A stretch of 64,000 bases of DNA, from positions 1,364,001-1,428,000 of the forward strand of contig NZ_CP047936.1 in NCBI RefSeq assembly GCF_014279975.1. The letters are read 5' to 3'. Each line of letters opens with the position of its first letter. The stretch's first letter is position 1. The DNA is from Synechococcus sp. BIOS-U3-1 (lineage in GTDB: Bacteria > Cyanobacteriota > Cyanobacteriia > PCC-6307 > Cyanobiaceae). A model generated the notes under the pieces. That model saw nothing but the letters and a program-made list of their open reading frames with translations, was not told where the DNA came from and made no database searches. A program made the translations under genes and the position numbers. Positions 17,751 through 24,897 of this stretch are shown piece after piece.

Positions 17751-18240
17751 AACTCGCTCGTTTGTGCATTGTTCAACCCATCGCTTGTAGAGAAAGGAAG
17801 GGGTCGAAGCTTCTGGCTAGAGGCGCCCTGGGGCCATTGGCTCTAGGTGGGGGGTTGTGAACTCCTGGGGCACCTAGGGCGGTGCAAGCGGAGTGTCGAT
17901 TGGCGTGGCGCACAAGTCATGCCCGCCAAAGGACCAACCCAGGTCATGGATGAGACTGTTGGAGCAGGGGCCAGAAGTCAGTCTGCTTCTGAGATCTGCT
18001 CAGGTGGAGTATCGGCCGTCATGGGCTCCTCCGATTCGTGGACTTACTCTCCACCCGCAGTGGCGGTCTTGCCATCGGTCAAATGGCGCATTGCCTTCAT
18101 TGGCAAAACCTCCAATAGTGAGAACGGCGTGCCCAAGCTCAGTGATGTTGGCCGCACAAAGGATGTGGAGCGAAACCGGCTGGCCTGAACTGATTGTGCT
18201 GCGTTGAAGCTGAAAGGGGAAAACAGCCCAAGCGGGCATT
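17751..18240 (-). ncRNA. Possible non-coding RNA or short-ORF transcript (unassigned)
   Basis: A stretch more GC-rich than its surroundings, ending on the minus strand in the terminator at 17721-17750. It holds several possible stems, for example CCTGGGGCCA/TGGCTCTAGG with wobble pairs near 17828-17848 and AGGTG/CACCT with an inner GGGGTT/AACTCC pairing near 17845-17875. A 79-codon minus-strand frame (ATG 18239) and two plus-strand frames are open, but none has a recognisable pattern. I cannot match it to RNase P RNA, tmRNA or 6S RNA. Strand is inferred from the terminator. Confidence 0.3.
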
Positions 18241-18274
18241 GCAGAACGTCGGCTTATGAATGCTCTAAGAACCT

Positions 18275-18469
18275 ATGAACAACAGATCGACGCCCATCAA
18301 TTCGCTAGCCGTTGCACTTCTAGCGGTTGCTGTCATTGTTCTGGCGATGAATGAACCGCGTTGTGACTGCAAGAACGACATGCTGTCAACAGAAACACCA
18401 ACCAGTCAGAAGGAATCGTCGCTTGGCCCTTTAAGAGCTGGACGACAGCGCGAGCTCCGCAAGTTTTGA
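18275..18469 (+). CDS. Small putative membrane-anchored or secreted peptide
   Basis: 64 residues from ATG 18275. An N-terminal hydrophobic stretch (SLAVALLAVAVIVLAM) is followed by R-C-D-C-K-N-D and a Ser/Thr-rich, then basic, tail. It could be a one-span anchored peptide. No family recognised. Confidence 0.45.
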   Translation: MNNRSTPINSLAVALLAVAVIVLAMNEPRCDCKNDMLSTETPTSQKESSLGPLRAGRQRELRKF

Positions 18470-18581
18470 ACTCGTATGTTTGGCATTCATTCCCTGTGAT
18501 CGGCTGATTGTGCTGAAACTATGGACGTTTCACGGATCGAATGGATAGCTGCTATCAATTGGATACAAAAGCCTTGCTGGG

Positions 18582-18740
18582 ATGGCTGATTTCAAAATTC
18601 TTTTTCATCTTCGAGTTCAAGAACTAACTGCTGAAATTTCCGAGCAACATCCCTTTAAGGAGGGCTTAGATCCCAGAATCGGCGCTGCTATCGACAACCT
18701 CAAAAAGGCATCAGAGCAATTGCGACAAGCAAACATCTGA
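18582..18740 (+). CDS. Small hypothetical protein (52 residues)
   Basis: ATG 18582 to TGA 18740. The product begins MADFKILFHLRVQELTAEIS, contains G-L-D-P-R-I-G-A-A-I-D-N-L-K-K-A and ends helical and hydrophilic. The amphipathic pattern and codon use look like a real small protein. Function unknown. Confidence 0.55.
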   Translation: MADFKILFHLRVQELTAEISEQHPFKEGLDPRIGAAIDNLKKASEQLRQANI

Positions 18741-18801
18741 AGAGATTTCATTAACACCATCCGTGCTCACAAACCGACATACCTGGAACTCCCGAAAGCG
18801 G

Positions 18802-19116
18802 TCAGATTTTGCTCATTTGCTCGGCTTGATGTGGTGTAATTATCGGTCGAGTGAAAAGATCATCAAGGTAACGCTCAGTCACGGCTCTTTCGCTACATCC
18901 GTTCTGGTATAAAAATCCTGCCAATGCAGAACTCATCAGCTGACATTGATCCCAGCTGGGGTTTAGGCCAATGAACCCTTTCATCGCACTGAAAAGGACT
19001 TCAGGTATTTCAGACTCCATGCTCACCAATGGTGCCTGCTGTTCAGAGGGTGTTTGCAGTTCAGAGCCACCATCCAAAGATGGGTCTATGCAAAATTCCA
19101 TTTGGTTGCGATCCAT
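18802..19116 (-). CDS. DUF2811-like conserved cyanobacterial protein
   Basis: 104 residues. The region from about residue 34 (S-E-I-P-E-V-L-F-S-A-M-K-G-F-I) through N-P-S-W-D-Q to SALAGFLYQNG and AVTERYLDDLF matches what I know of the cyanobacterial DUF2811 family. The first 30 residues are a low-complexity extension. Role unknown. It lies among other orphan genes. Confidence 0.72.
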   Translation of the reverse strand: MDRNQMEFCIDPSLDGGSELQTPSEQQAPLVSMESEIPEVLFSAMKGFIGLNPSWDQCQLMSSALAGFLYQNGCSERAVTERYLDDLFTRPIITPHQAEQMSKI

Positions 19117-19429
19117 TCAGCCTTCGTACTACGGGCGTTCCACCACCACAAAGCCATGATTTCAGCCAAACGTCAAAGGACTCGCAGAATCAGCATAAAT
19201 ACTCAGTCTTAAACGAGACTCCTTGCCTGCTTTGCTTTTTGAGTTGCCACTTCGACTGAAGTACTTGTTTTTTTGGGAGAAGTGCTTTCTGTCAAGCAAC
19301 GAAGGGCACTTAGACCAAAAACCACAGACTTTCTTTTCTCATTAGGTTTCTGGCGTTTTTCCTGTGGAAAACTCCTGCGAACTGGTGGAAAACAGTTCAT
19401 TTTTTCCACAGGGAAGCAAGCCATTAGCA
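19117..19429. other. 313-base region without a supported gene
   Basis: AT-rich spacer. A 64-codon plus-strand frame (19273-19467) and an 84-codon minus-strand frame cover part of it, but both have basic, low-information products and I do not call them. Confidence 0.4.
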
Positions 19430-19582
19430 ATGGCTTATTCCAGAAGAGCCTCACTAGACCCAACTAGAGCAAAGACAATTGAGAAACGAATCAGGCTGGG
19501 AACAGTGGGGAATGAATGTGCGGCTCGCTACATCTTTGCTTTGTCTCTCGGTGCAGGGTCAATCATCAAATGGCTCCGTTAG
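19430..19582 (+). CDS. Small basic hypothetical protein (50 residues)
   Basis: ATG 19430 to TAG 19582. The product begins MAYSRRASLDPTRAKTIEKR, continues with I-R-L-G-T-V-G-N-E-C-A and has a hydrophobic C-terminal part (ARYIFALSLGAGSIIKWL) that may touch a membrane. Composition looks protein-like but no family is recognised. Confidence 0.35.
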   Translation: MAYSRRASLDPTRAKTIEKRIRLGTVGNECAARYIFALSLGAGSIIKWLR

Positions 19583-19756
19583 ACCACTAATCCAGTGAGG
19601 TCACGGAGACTGACCGGCAGATCACAATTGTCAGTCATTCATATTTCTGAGCATTTTTGCTTTGACGATGAAGCTGCATGTGCAGATCTGAGTTCCTTTG
19701 TGATCGACGCGGATCCGTAAAACGTGCATTCGGTCACCAAGTCGATATTCCGTTAC

Positions 19757-20485
19757 ATGCTCTACGCGCGTCGTGTTCTGTTAATTTGTACAGGTTGTGC
19801 CTGTTACAACCCATTGGGGCTCTACGTCACCTACCTCCGTCTCAGCAAGCACAACCGCAGTAACAGGAATTACGGCCTCGAAGCACAGAGGCGTGATCTG
19901 GATATTTTTCTGGGAGCTTGCTGCCCTGATACCGCTGGTTGCGATGAAGTCGGAAGCTATTTAGAAATTCAATCAGAAGCAGACGATGATCGGCCTGAAC
20001 TTAAAAAAGCCATCGTCCACTGCAGACATAAGGGGGCAACACTGCTTGTTGCCAAGCTGGATCGCTTAAGCCGCCGCGTCTCCTTCATTGCAGAACTGCT
20101 CGAGGTGAAGGGCCTCGAGTTCAAGGTCGCTTGTATGCCAAACGCAGATAAATTTCAGTTGCACATCTATGCGGGCCTGGCTGAGCAAGAACGTGAGTTC
20201 ATCAGCCAACGCACCAAGGCCGGCCTTCAACGAGCAAAAGAGCGCGGCGTCTTGCTTGGAGGTATCAGGCCAGGTATCGAAAAGGCCAATGCTGCGCGGC
20301 GTTCTCAAGCAACTGAAGCGGCGGAAAAGCTGCGCGGCTTGCTTGCTCCGATGGTTGAACGTCGTGAGACCCTTCGGGCCATGGGAGAAGCCCTAGAGCA
20401 AGCGAAGATCCTGACCTCTAGCGGCAACAGCAAGTGGAACCCCGCGCAGGTCAGCAGGGTCGTCAAACGGCTTCAGCTTCCCTAA
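19757..20485 (+). CDS. Serine recombinase (resolvase/invertase family)
   Basis: Catalytic domain with Y-L-R-L-S-K (the serine nucleophile follows the usual Y-x-R-x-S pattern), K-L-D-R-L-S-R-R, and AGLAEQEREFISQRTKAGL, all typical of resolvases. The C-terminal 60 residues end S-K-W-N-P-A-Q-V-S-R-V-V-K-R-L, the helix-turn-helix tail of this family. Length of about 240 residues fits a small resolvase, not a large phage integrase. Start is uncertain: GTG 19724, ATG 19757 or TTG 19814; the last gives the most family-like N terminus. It marks a likely mobile or island segment next to tRNA-Pro. Confidence 0.85.
   Translation: MLYARRVLLICTGCACYNPLGLYVTYLRLSKHNRSNRNYGLEAQRRDLDIFLGACCPDTAGCDEVGSYLEIQSEADDDRPELKKAIVHCRHKGATLLVAKLDRLSRRVSFIAELLEVKGLEFKVACMPNADKFQLHIYAGLAEQEREFISQRTKAGLQRAKERGVLLGGIRPGIEKANAARRSQATEAAEKLRGLLAPMVERRETLRAMGEALEQAKILTSSGNSKWNPAQVSRVVKRLQLP
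19786..19809. repeat. Inverted repeat at the start of the recombinase gene
   Basis: Arms TTGTACAGG and CCTGTTACAA (one bulged base) around TTGTG. It ends 4 bases before a TTG (19814) that could be the true start codon. It could be an operator or a recombinase binding site. Confidence 0.4.
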
Positions 20486-20604
20486 CAAGCTTTCATCACA
20501 ACAACTTGATGAGCTGCCCCGTTGATCAATGAAATGATGAAGCAGGTTAAGCACTCAATTATGTATCAGCTTGATCAATATTGATCAAACATTGAATGAA
20601 TTAA

Positions 20605-20922
20605 TCTCAAGTAAACTACACTCATCAATCTATTTATAGGCATTTAAATGTTATCGAAAAGCTTGATGTCCGAAGAGCAATTTCAATTGCATTGCTGAAT
20701 AGAGATTACCCGCTGGACAGGAAAAGCGAGTGCTACATCAGATGGGACGATAAGTGGATGGCAGTGGGTAAAGGTTGCGCTAAGCGACCTCAAAGCACAC
20801 CTGACTCAAAACCTGAAAGCCACTACAGCCTTCGCTTTATGCCAGATCCCCGTGAGCTACTACTATGTTCAGGTAACGGGGCGTGGCGCAGTTTGGTAGC
20901 GCGGGTGCTTTGGGAGCACTAG
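20605..20922 (+). pseudogene. Start-less coding remnant running into tRNA-Pro
   Basis: An open frame with protein-like sequence (V-I-E-K-L-D-V-R-R-A-I-S-I-A-L-L-N-R-D-Y-P-L, then E-C-Y-I-R-W-D-D-K-W) has no ATG or GTG at its 5' end; the first usable codon is TTG 20692. The frame continues straight into the tRNA-Pro gene, where it stops at 20920-20922. It is most simply the remains of a gene cut at both ends. No family recognised. Confidence 0.35.
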
Positions 20923-20950
20923 GTCGCAGGTTCGAATCCTGTCGCCCCGA
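20877..20950 (+). tRNA. tRNA-Pro (TGG anticodon)
   Basis: Acceptor CGGGGCG pairs with CGCCCCG before discriminator A. D arm TGGCGCAGTTTGGTAGCGC, anticodon loop TTTGGGA (anticodon TGG) on a GGTGC/GCACT stem, T arm with GGTTCGAATCC. The CCA is not encoded. Confidence 0.97.
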
Positions 20951-20974
20951 TTGATTAACAGGCCTCGAGCGCCA

Positions 20975-21232
20975 ATGCCTTGGCATAAGTTTGAAGTACT
21001 CGGAGGGAGAGGCTTGGATAAGTTGCTGAAAATCATTGCCGTGCTTTGTGCACTTTCAGTGACTTTGGTTACAGGATCTTTGTATGTTCGGGGCATCCGA
21101 GATGACATGCGCGAACAGAAACAACTAAACCAGCGACTCAGAGGGATTTGCGGTCAAGCACAACAATCAGATTGGACTGAACCTCAGCGTTCTGAATTTC
21201 TCAAGAGACACTGTGGAGATCAATCGCTCTAA
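20975..21232 (+). CDS. Small membrane-anchored hypothetical protein
   Basis: 85 residues from ATG 20975 (a TTG at 20951, directly after the tRNA, is less likely). One membrane segment (IIAVLCALSVTLVTGSLYV) is followed by a charged helical part with two Cys (R-G-I-C-G-Q and R-H-C-G-D). It lies 24 bases behind tRNA-Pro. Function unknown. Confidence 0.6.
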   Translation: MPWHKFEVLGGRGLDKLLKIIAVLCALSVTLVTGSLYVRGIRDDMREQKQLNQRLRGICGQAQQSDWTEPQRSEFLKRHCGDQSL

Positions 21233-21595
21233 GAGCCTTTGCGACAATAAAAATCTGAACCTCTAAAACAGACGATCAACCTAGCAACTCATTCAATGAA
21301 TTATATTTTCCATTGCATTCATCCTACGTGCAATATTATTCAGTAAATCTCAGGCGGAATAACATTAGCCAGAGAATTAATATAAAACTATTTCTTTGTC
21401 CAGGGCTTCGCACAAGCCAATCACTCATTTTCAAGTCCAGAATTTCGACTTTACTCTAGAATAATTTACTAGTAAGTTATTCGCACCCTCGAGTTCATGC
21501 AAGCCTCGACTTGCATCATAAATTGTCAGCGGCAATTAGCACCGTTGAAAAGTTGAGTTTTCATGCATAGAATGTTGTTAATAGATAGACTATGA
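21233..21595. other. 363-base AT-rich region without a gene
   Basis: Strongly AT-rich spacer ahead of the glucokinase gene, presumably holding its promoter. No open frame of note and no clear hairpin. Confidence 0.45.
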
Positions 21596-22300
21596 ATGGA
21601 GTCATCACCCAGCACCCTCTGCGTCGACATCGGAGGAACTGGGGTCAAGTTGATTGTTCTTGACTCCAAGGGATCGGAATTGTGTGACCGACAGCGTCAA
21701 GAAACCCCCCAACCAGCGACGCCAGAATCAATTCTCGAAGTCATCGAAGAGTTGACGAGCAAAGTGCCCCAATTTGAGCGTATTGCTGTTGGATTTCCTG
21801 GAGTTGTTCGCAATGGAATCATCGAAACCGCCGCAAACTTAGGCACTGACTGGCCAGGCATCAATCTTGCTGTTCAGCTTGAACAACGCTTTAACAAGCC
21901 AACTCGTGTTGCCAATGATGCCGATGTTCAGGGCTACGGATGTGTTTCTGGTGAGGGTGTTGAAATGGTGTTGACACTCGGCACAGGCATGGGATCAGCA
22001 CTATTTGTTGATGGATGCTTAGTGCCAAATCTGGAACTTGCTCATCATCTATTTAAAAAAAGTAAGACCTATGAAGATTATGTTGGCAGAGCAGCCCTTG
22101 AAACTATTGGGAAAGCAAAATGGGTTAAGCGAGTTGAAAGGGTGATATCTACAACAAAACTTATCTGGAACTGGGATTTTTTACACTTAGGTGGTGGCAA
22201 CAGCAAGCTCTTGAAAGATTCACAATTGTCCAGTGATGTGATTTTACACTCAAACAAAGCAGGTGTTTTAGGTGGATATTTCTTGTGGGAAAGCAATTGA
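21596..22300 (+). CDS. ppgK: Polyphosphate glucokinase (ROK family)
   Basis: 234 residues. The N-terminal LCVDIGGTGVKL is the ROK-family phosphate-binding loop. A-V-G-F-P-G-V-V, A-N-D-A-D-V-Q-G-Y-G and T-L-G-T-G-M-G-S-A complete the sugar-kinase core, with the catalytic Asp in A-N-D-A-D. The K-T-Y-E-D-Y-V-G-R-A and L-H-L-G-G-G-N-S-K blocks are those of polyphosphate glucokinase. It would phosphorylate glucose with polyphosphate (and often ATP). Both flanks are AT-rich spacers of more than 350 bases. Confidence 0.85.
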   Translation: MESSPSTLCVDIGGTGVKLIVLDSKGSELCDRQRQETPQPATPESILEVIEELTSKVPQFERIAVGFPGVVRNGIIETAANLGTDWPGINLAVQLEQRFNKPTRVANDADVQGYGCVSGEGVEMVLTLGTGMGSALFVDGCLVPNLELAHHLFKKSKTYEDYVGRAALETIGKAKWVKRVERVISTTKLIWNWDFLHLGGGNSKLLKDSQLSSDVILHSNKAGVLGGYFLWESN

Positions 22301-22738
22301 CTTTAAAATCATGATACAACATTAGATCTAATTTCTCTCCTCGCGGACTGTCACATTCATTCCAAAAGCGTTAATAGAAAAAATATATGATGCAAAACTT
22401 TCTGCGTATCAACGATTCGCTTCGATAATAATTACTTAGAACCACCTCATTGATATAGGTCAGTTCTCATTTTGTTCATCATCTCGAAGCTTTCTGCATC
22501 CAGTCGACGCTGATGGATCGTCACGTCTAACAGAGTGACAGCGCCACTTGGTTGTCGTTGCGGTGATGCCTATGGAAAGCTCGGCAGAGCTTTACATAGC
22601 GCAAAGTTCTTATTCATCCAATCTCGACGCTGAACTCAGCCACAACCACTGCAGTTGCGCCTTTCTCGCCAATGAAGTCGTTGAAGCAAGAGAAGCAAAG
22701 CAGGATCAACGCCAAAGCGTGGCTTCAGAAACAGATCC
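22301..22738. other. 438-base region, one doubtful small frame
   Basis: AT-rich in its first half. A plus-strand frame from ATG 22566 runs to 22826 and would overlap the next gene by almost 90 bases in another frame; its product is Cys-rich at the C-terminal end and not convincing. Otherwise nothing recognisable. Confidence 0.35.
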
Positions 22739-23134
22739 ATGGCTATGCCTGACGAAACGGGCTCGGTTATGCGCTGGTTGCTGGTTTTTTCTGGACTCGT
22801 CATGTCCGGGATGTGGTTTGATCTGAAAGCGGAGCAACGGCCACCTGATCTTCAGGCAGGTCAATCGATTCTCGTTGTCGATCAGACACTGACATCCACA
22901 GGCTGGAATCCTGCGCCTGTGGGACGGGTGCGCACCTTTGAACAGAAGCAGGCGGGCAATCAGCTTTTGTCACTTGCGTCCTGCTCAGGAACAGGTGTCG
23001 GTTACTGCAGATATGACTACCAGCGGAGCGATAAACGGCTGGTGGTCGTGACGGTGCCAGCCAGTCAACCCGATCAGGCAGGACGCGTTGCCCGGTGGTG
23101 GTTGGAATCTTTGACCTTCAACCCAGAACATTGA
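22739..23134 (+). CDS. Hypothetical protein with N-terminal signal or anchor
   Basis: 131 residues. A hydrophobic stretch (RWLLVFSGLVMSGMWF, about 12-27) is followed by a soluble domain with V-G-R-V-R-T-F and two or three Cys (S-C-S-G-T-G-V-G-Y-C). It would face the periplasm. The end overlaps the convergent small membrane-protein gene by 17 bases. No family recognised. Confidence 0.6.
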   Translation: MAMPDETGSVMRWLLVFSGLVMSGMWFDLKAEQRPPDLQAGQSILVVDQTLTSTGWNPAPVGRVRTFEQKQAGNQLLSLASCSGTGVGYCRYDYQRSDKRLVVVTVPASQPDQAGRVARWWLESLTFNPEH

Positions 23135-23372
23135 TCAGTCTCAGGGTTCCCCAGAGGTCAAACACACAAAAAATCAGACCAATCACGATTAGGTCCCAGG
23201 CACGATGACGCAGTGCCCAAGGGGCCAAAAAAACTTCGGCAACGCCGTGAAGTGCGGTTCCGAGCGCAATGTGCTCAAGCACCAGCAGGCCGTGGGCAAG
23301 CAGGAAAAGGCCGCTCGCAAAGAAGCGCATTAGCACCGTCCAGGAGACCGACACTCTTTTCAGCGAACGCAA
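23118..23372 (-). CDS. Small conserved membrane protein
   Basis: 84 residues if started at TTG 23372, 70 if at ATG 23330. Two or three hydrophobic segments (FFASGLFLLAHGLLVLEH and DLIVIGLIFCVFDLWGTL) with little else. It lies convergent to the previous gene and divergent from the Fur-family gene. Role unknown. Confidence 0.6.
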   Translation of the reverse strand: MRSLKRVSVSWTVLMRFFASGLFLLAHGLLVLEHIALGTALHGVAEVFLAPWALRHRAWDLIVIGLIFCVFDLWGTLRLINVLG

Positions 23373-23586
23373 AACAGCCTATAGGGTTTGCATGCCTGAT
23401 CTTCAGCAAGCTGTTGAGGGTTGTTAAGGCCCATGTCAGATCAATTTCGCTGAATCGCTGCAGAGAACGCTGGGAAACACGCCCAATGTCCATTGATGTC
23501 CCAGCTGGACTGGATCTTCGTATCAGAGATCACGCTCACGACCAGCTAAAGGAGAAAACAACTCGTCAACGAGCACTGGTGATGAG

Positions 23587-23610
23587 TCTCAATAGTGCGT
23601 ACTATTGAGA
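23587..23610. promoter_or_regulatory. Palindromic operator ahead of the Fur-family gene
   Basis: Perfect inverted repeat: arms TCTCAATAGT and ACTATTGAGA (10 bases each) around GCGT, ending 19 bases before the ATG of the Fur-family regulator. Size and place fit autoregulation by a dimeric regulator. A 40-codon open frame (ATG 23486) runs through it, which I do not believe to be a gene. Confidence 0.6.
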
Positions 23611-23629
23611 AACACTGCATTCCGTTTGC

Positions 23630-24082
23630 ATGTCGCCTGCAACTACTTCTGCTGAAGCGACCGGAACTCTGAAGAAGGGTCTTCACCAGGATGGGCGACG
23701 TATGACGCCACAGAGGCGCCTGGTGCTTGACCTGTTCGAACAGATTGGCAGCGGAAGTCACCTCAGTGCAGAAGAGGTCCATCGTCAGCTTGTGGACAAT
23801 CAATCCAAGGTTTCGCTTGCAACCATCTACCGCACCCTGCGTTTGTTAGTGGAGATGGACTTTTTGCAGGAGCTGGAGCTTAGAGATGGTGGCAGTCGGT
23901 TCGAGCTTGCAGATGCCGAACATATCCACCACCATCACCTCGTTTGCGTGCGCTGCGGACGAACCGAGGAATTTGAAAATGAGCCGGTTCTCCAGGCAGG
24001 TCGAGATGCCTGCAAACAGTTTGAATTTGAACTGATCGATTCCAGCCTGAACGTTCGTGGAATCTGTCCAGAGTGCCGCTGA
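23630..24082 (+). CDS. Fur-family transcriptional regulator (Fur/PerR type)
   Basis: 150 residues. The N-terminal winged helix carries R-M-T-P-Q-R-R-L-V-L and V-S-L-A-T-I-Y-R-T-L, the DNA-reading helix of the family. The metal region is A-E-H-I-H-H-H-H-L-V-C106-V-R-C109, with a second pair C146-P-E-C149; the two pairs form the structural zinc site. Whether it senses iron, zinc or peroxide cannot be decided. A perfect palindrome stands just upstream, and the convergent neighbour is a His/Cys-rich protein, which hints at a metal-linked role. Confidence 0.92.
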   Translation: MSPATTSAEATGTLKKGLHQDGRRMTPQRRLVLDLFEQIGSGSHLSAEEVHRQLVDNQSKVSLATIYRTLRLLVEMDFLQELELRDGGSRFELADAEHIHHHHLVCVRCGRTEEFENEPVLQAGRDACKQFEFELIDSSLNVRGICPECR

Positions 24083-24092
24083 CTTGGTCTAT

Positions 24093-24581
24093 CTAGTGAT
24101 GGTCCATTGAATGCTCAGTGCAAGGCATCCAGTGACTTCCCATCGGATGAACTCCCTCACAGCCGATCAACCTGGCCTGTGCTTCAGCTTCAGCTTTGGT
24201 TGGAAAGGCCAGAAAGCGTGGATCATCCTTTGACTCAGCTCGGCTGTTGTGTTGATGGCTGTTGTGGTGATCGCTGGTGTGGTCCTGACTACCGCTACCG
24301 CCAATTTTGACCAAACCCATGCTCATCGGGCCAACGGTCCAGACCCCCATGGTGTTGGCTCCAATCGCCAGCAGACCCATTCCCACAATCGACAGATTGA
24401 TGACGCCCATGGCGACGACACCGATGGACACCACACCCATCGGAACGATGCCAATACAGATCACACCCATCGGGACGATCCCAATTGACACGGTACCGAG
24501 CGGGGCGATTCCAATGGCCAAACGTTTGGGCTTACTGCCGCAGTGCGCTGGCGTCGAATTGGGTGGGGAGGATTTGGTCAT
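24093..24581 (-). CDS. Decapeptide-repeat protein with DUF3721-like metal-binding C terminus
   Basis: 162 residues in three parts. Residues about 20-92 are seven tandem ten-residue repeats of the form x-x-[SAC]-I-G-I-V-P-M-G, hydrophobic and glycine-rich, predicting a short beta-solenoid or membrane-associated stack. A His/Asp/Ser-rich linker follows (H-T-S-D-H-H-N-S-H-Q-H). The end has A-E-A-Q-A-R-L-I-G-C-E-G-V-H-P-M-G and H-W-M-P-C, the DUF3721 pattern of small putative metal-binding proteins. It is convergent with the Fur-family gene, 10 bases apart. A link to metal handling is inference. Confidence 0.75.
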   Translation of the reverse strand: MTKSSPPNSTPAHCGSKPKRLAIGIAPLGTVSIGIVPMGVICIGIVPMGVVSIGVVAMGVINLSIVGMGLLAIGANTMGVWTVGPMSMGLVKIGGSGSQDHTSDHHNSHQHNSRAESKDDPRFLAFPTKAEAEAQARLIGCEGVHPMGSHWMPCTEHSMDHH

Positions 24582-24636
24582 CTCTGCATGGTGACGGTTG
24601 CTGCGCCTTTCCTCCAGCCTCGCCAGGCTGAGAGTA

Positions 24637-24897
24637 ATGAATCAATTCACTCGAGAGCTAACACAGGAGCTGCTGGTGATCCGTGCGCGAGACGTCACAG
24701 AAGGGATCGCAGCTGTTTTGGCTGTTCGCAGTCACAAAACAGTGGTACTCGATCTCACCTCCATGGATAACGCCCAGGCGCAACGCACCGCTGATTTCGT
24801 CTCCGGTGGAGTGCAGGCCGTCGACGGTGAGGAACATCGCATTGGAGAACACGTGTTCTTGTTCACACCAGCGGGTGTTCAGGTGACTCTCAACTGA
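24637..24897 (+). CDS. SepF-like cell division domain protein, short form
   Basis: 86 residues from ATG 24637 (a longer start at 24598 is possible). The sequence from L-L-V-I-R-A-R-D through K-T-V-V-L-D-L-T-S-M and AQRTADFVSGGVQAVDGEEH to FLFTPAGVQV is the whole SepF beta domain, which binds FtsZ and polymerises. The membrane-binding amphipathic helix and linker of normal SepF (about 150-200 residues) are missing. It may be a second, regulatory copy. The stop overlaps arsS by 8 bases, convergent. Confidence 0.85.
   Translation: MNQFTRELTQELLVIRARDVTEGIAAVLAVRSHKTVVLDLTSMDNAQAQRTADFVSGGVQAVDGEEHRIGEHVFLFTPAGVQVTLN

Noticed and set aside
18001-18070. Weak likeness to the conserved core of RNase P RNA on the minus strand
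   Set aside because: The diagnostic G-A-G-G-A-A-A-G-T-C-C block is not there; only short fragments look alike.
19724-20485. Prophage reading of the serine recombinase region
   Set aside because: No capsid, terminase, tail or lysis genes nearby and the recombinase is of the small resolvase type.
20869-21108. 79-codon minus-strand frame over tRNA-Pro (R-I-R-T-C-D-L-V-L-P-K-H-P-R)
   Set aside because: This is the well-known false protein read from the antisense strand of tRNA-Pro; the tRNA explains it.
23213-23608. 131-codon plus-strand frame ahead of the Fur-family gene
   Set aside because: Arg/Gln-rich product opposite a small membrane protein; it also runs through the operator palindrome.
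24305-24524. Regular DNA repeats looking like a short CRISPR or satellite array
   Set aside because: The period of about 30 bases with variable bases is the coding form of the ten-residue protein repeat; there are no spacers and no cas genes.
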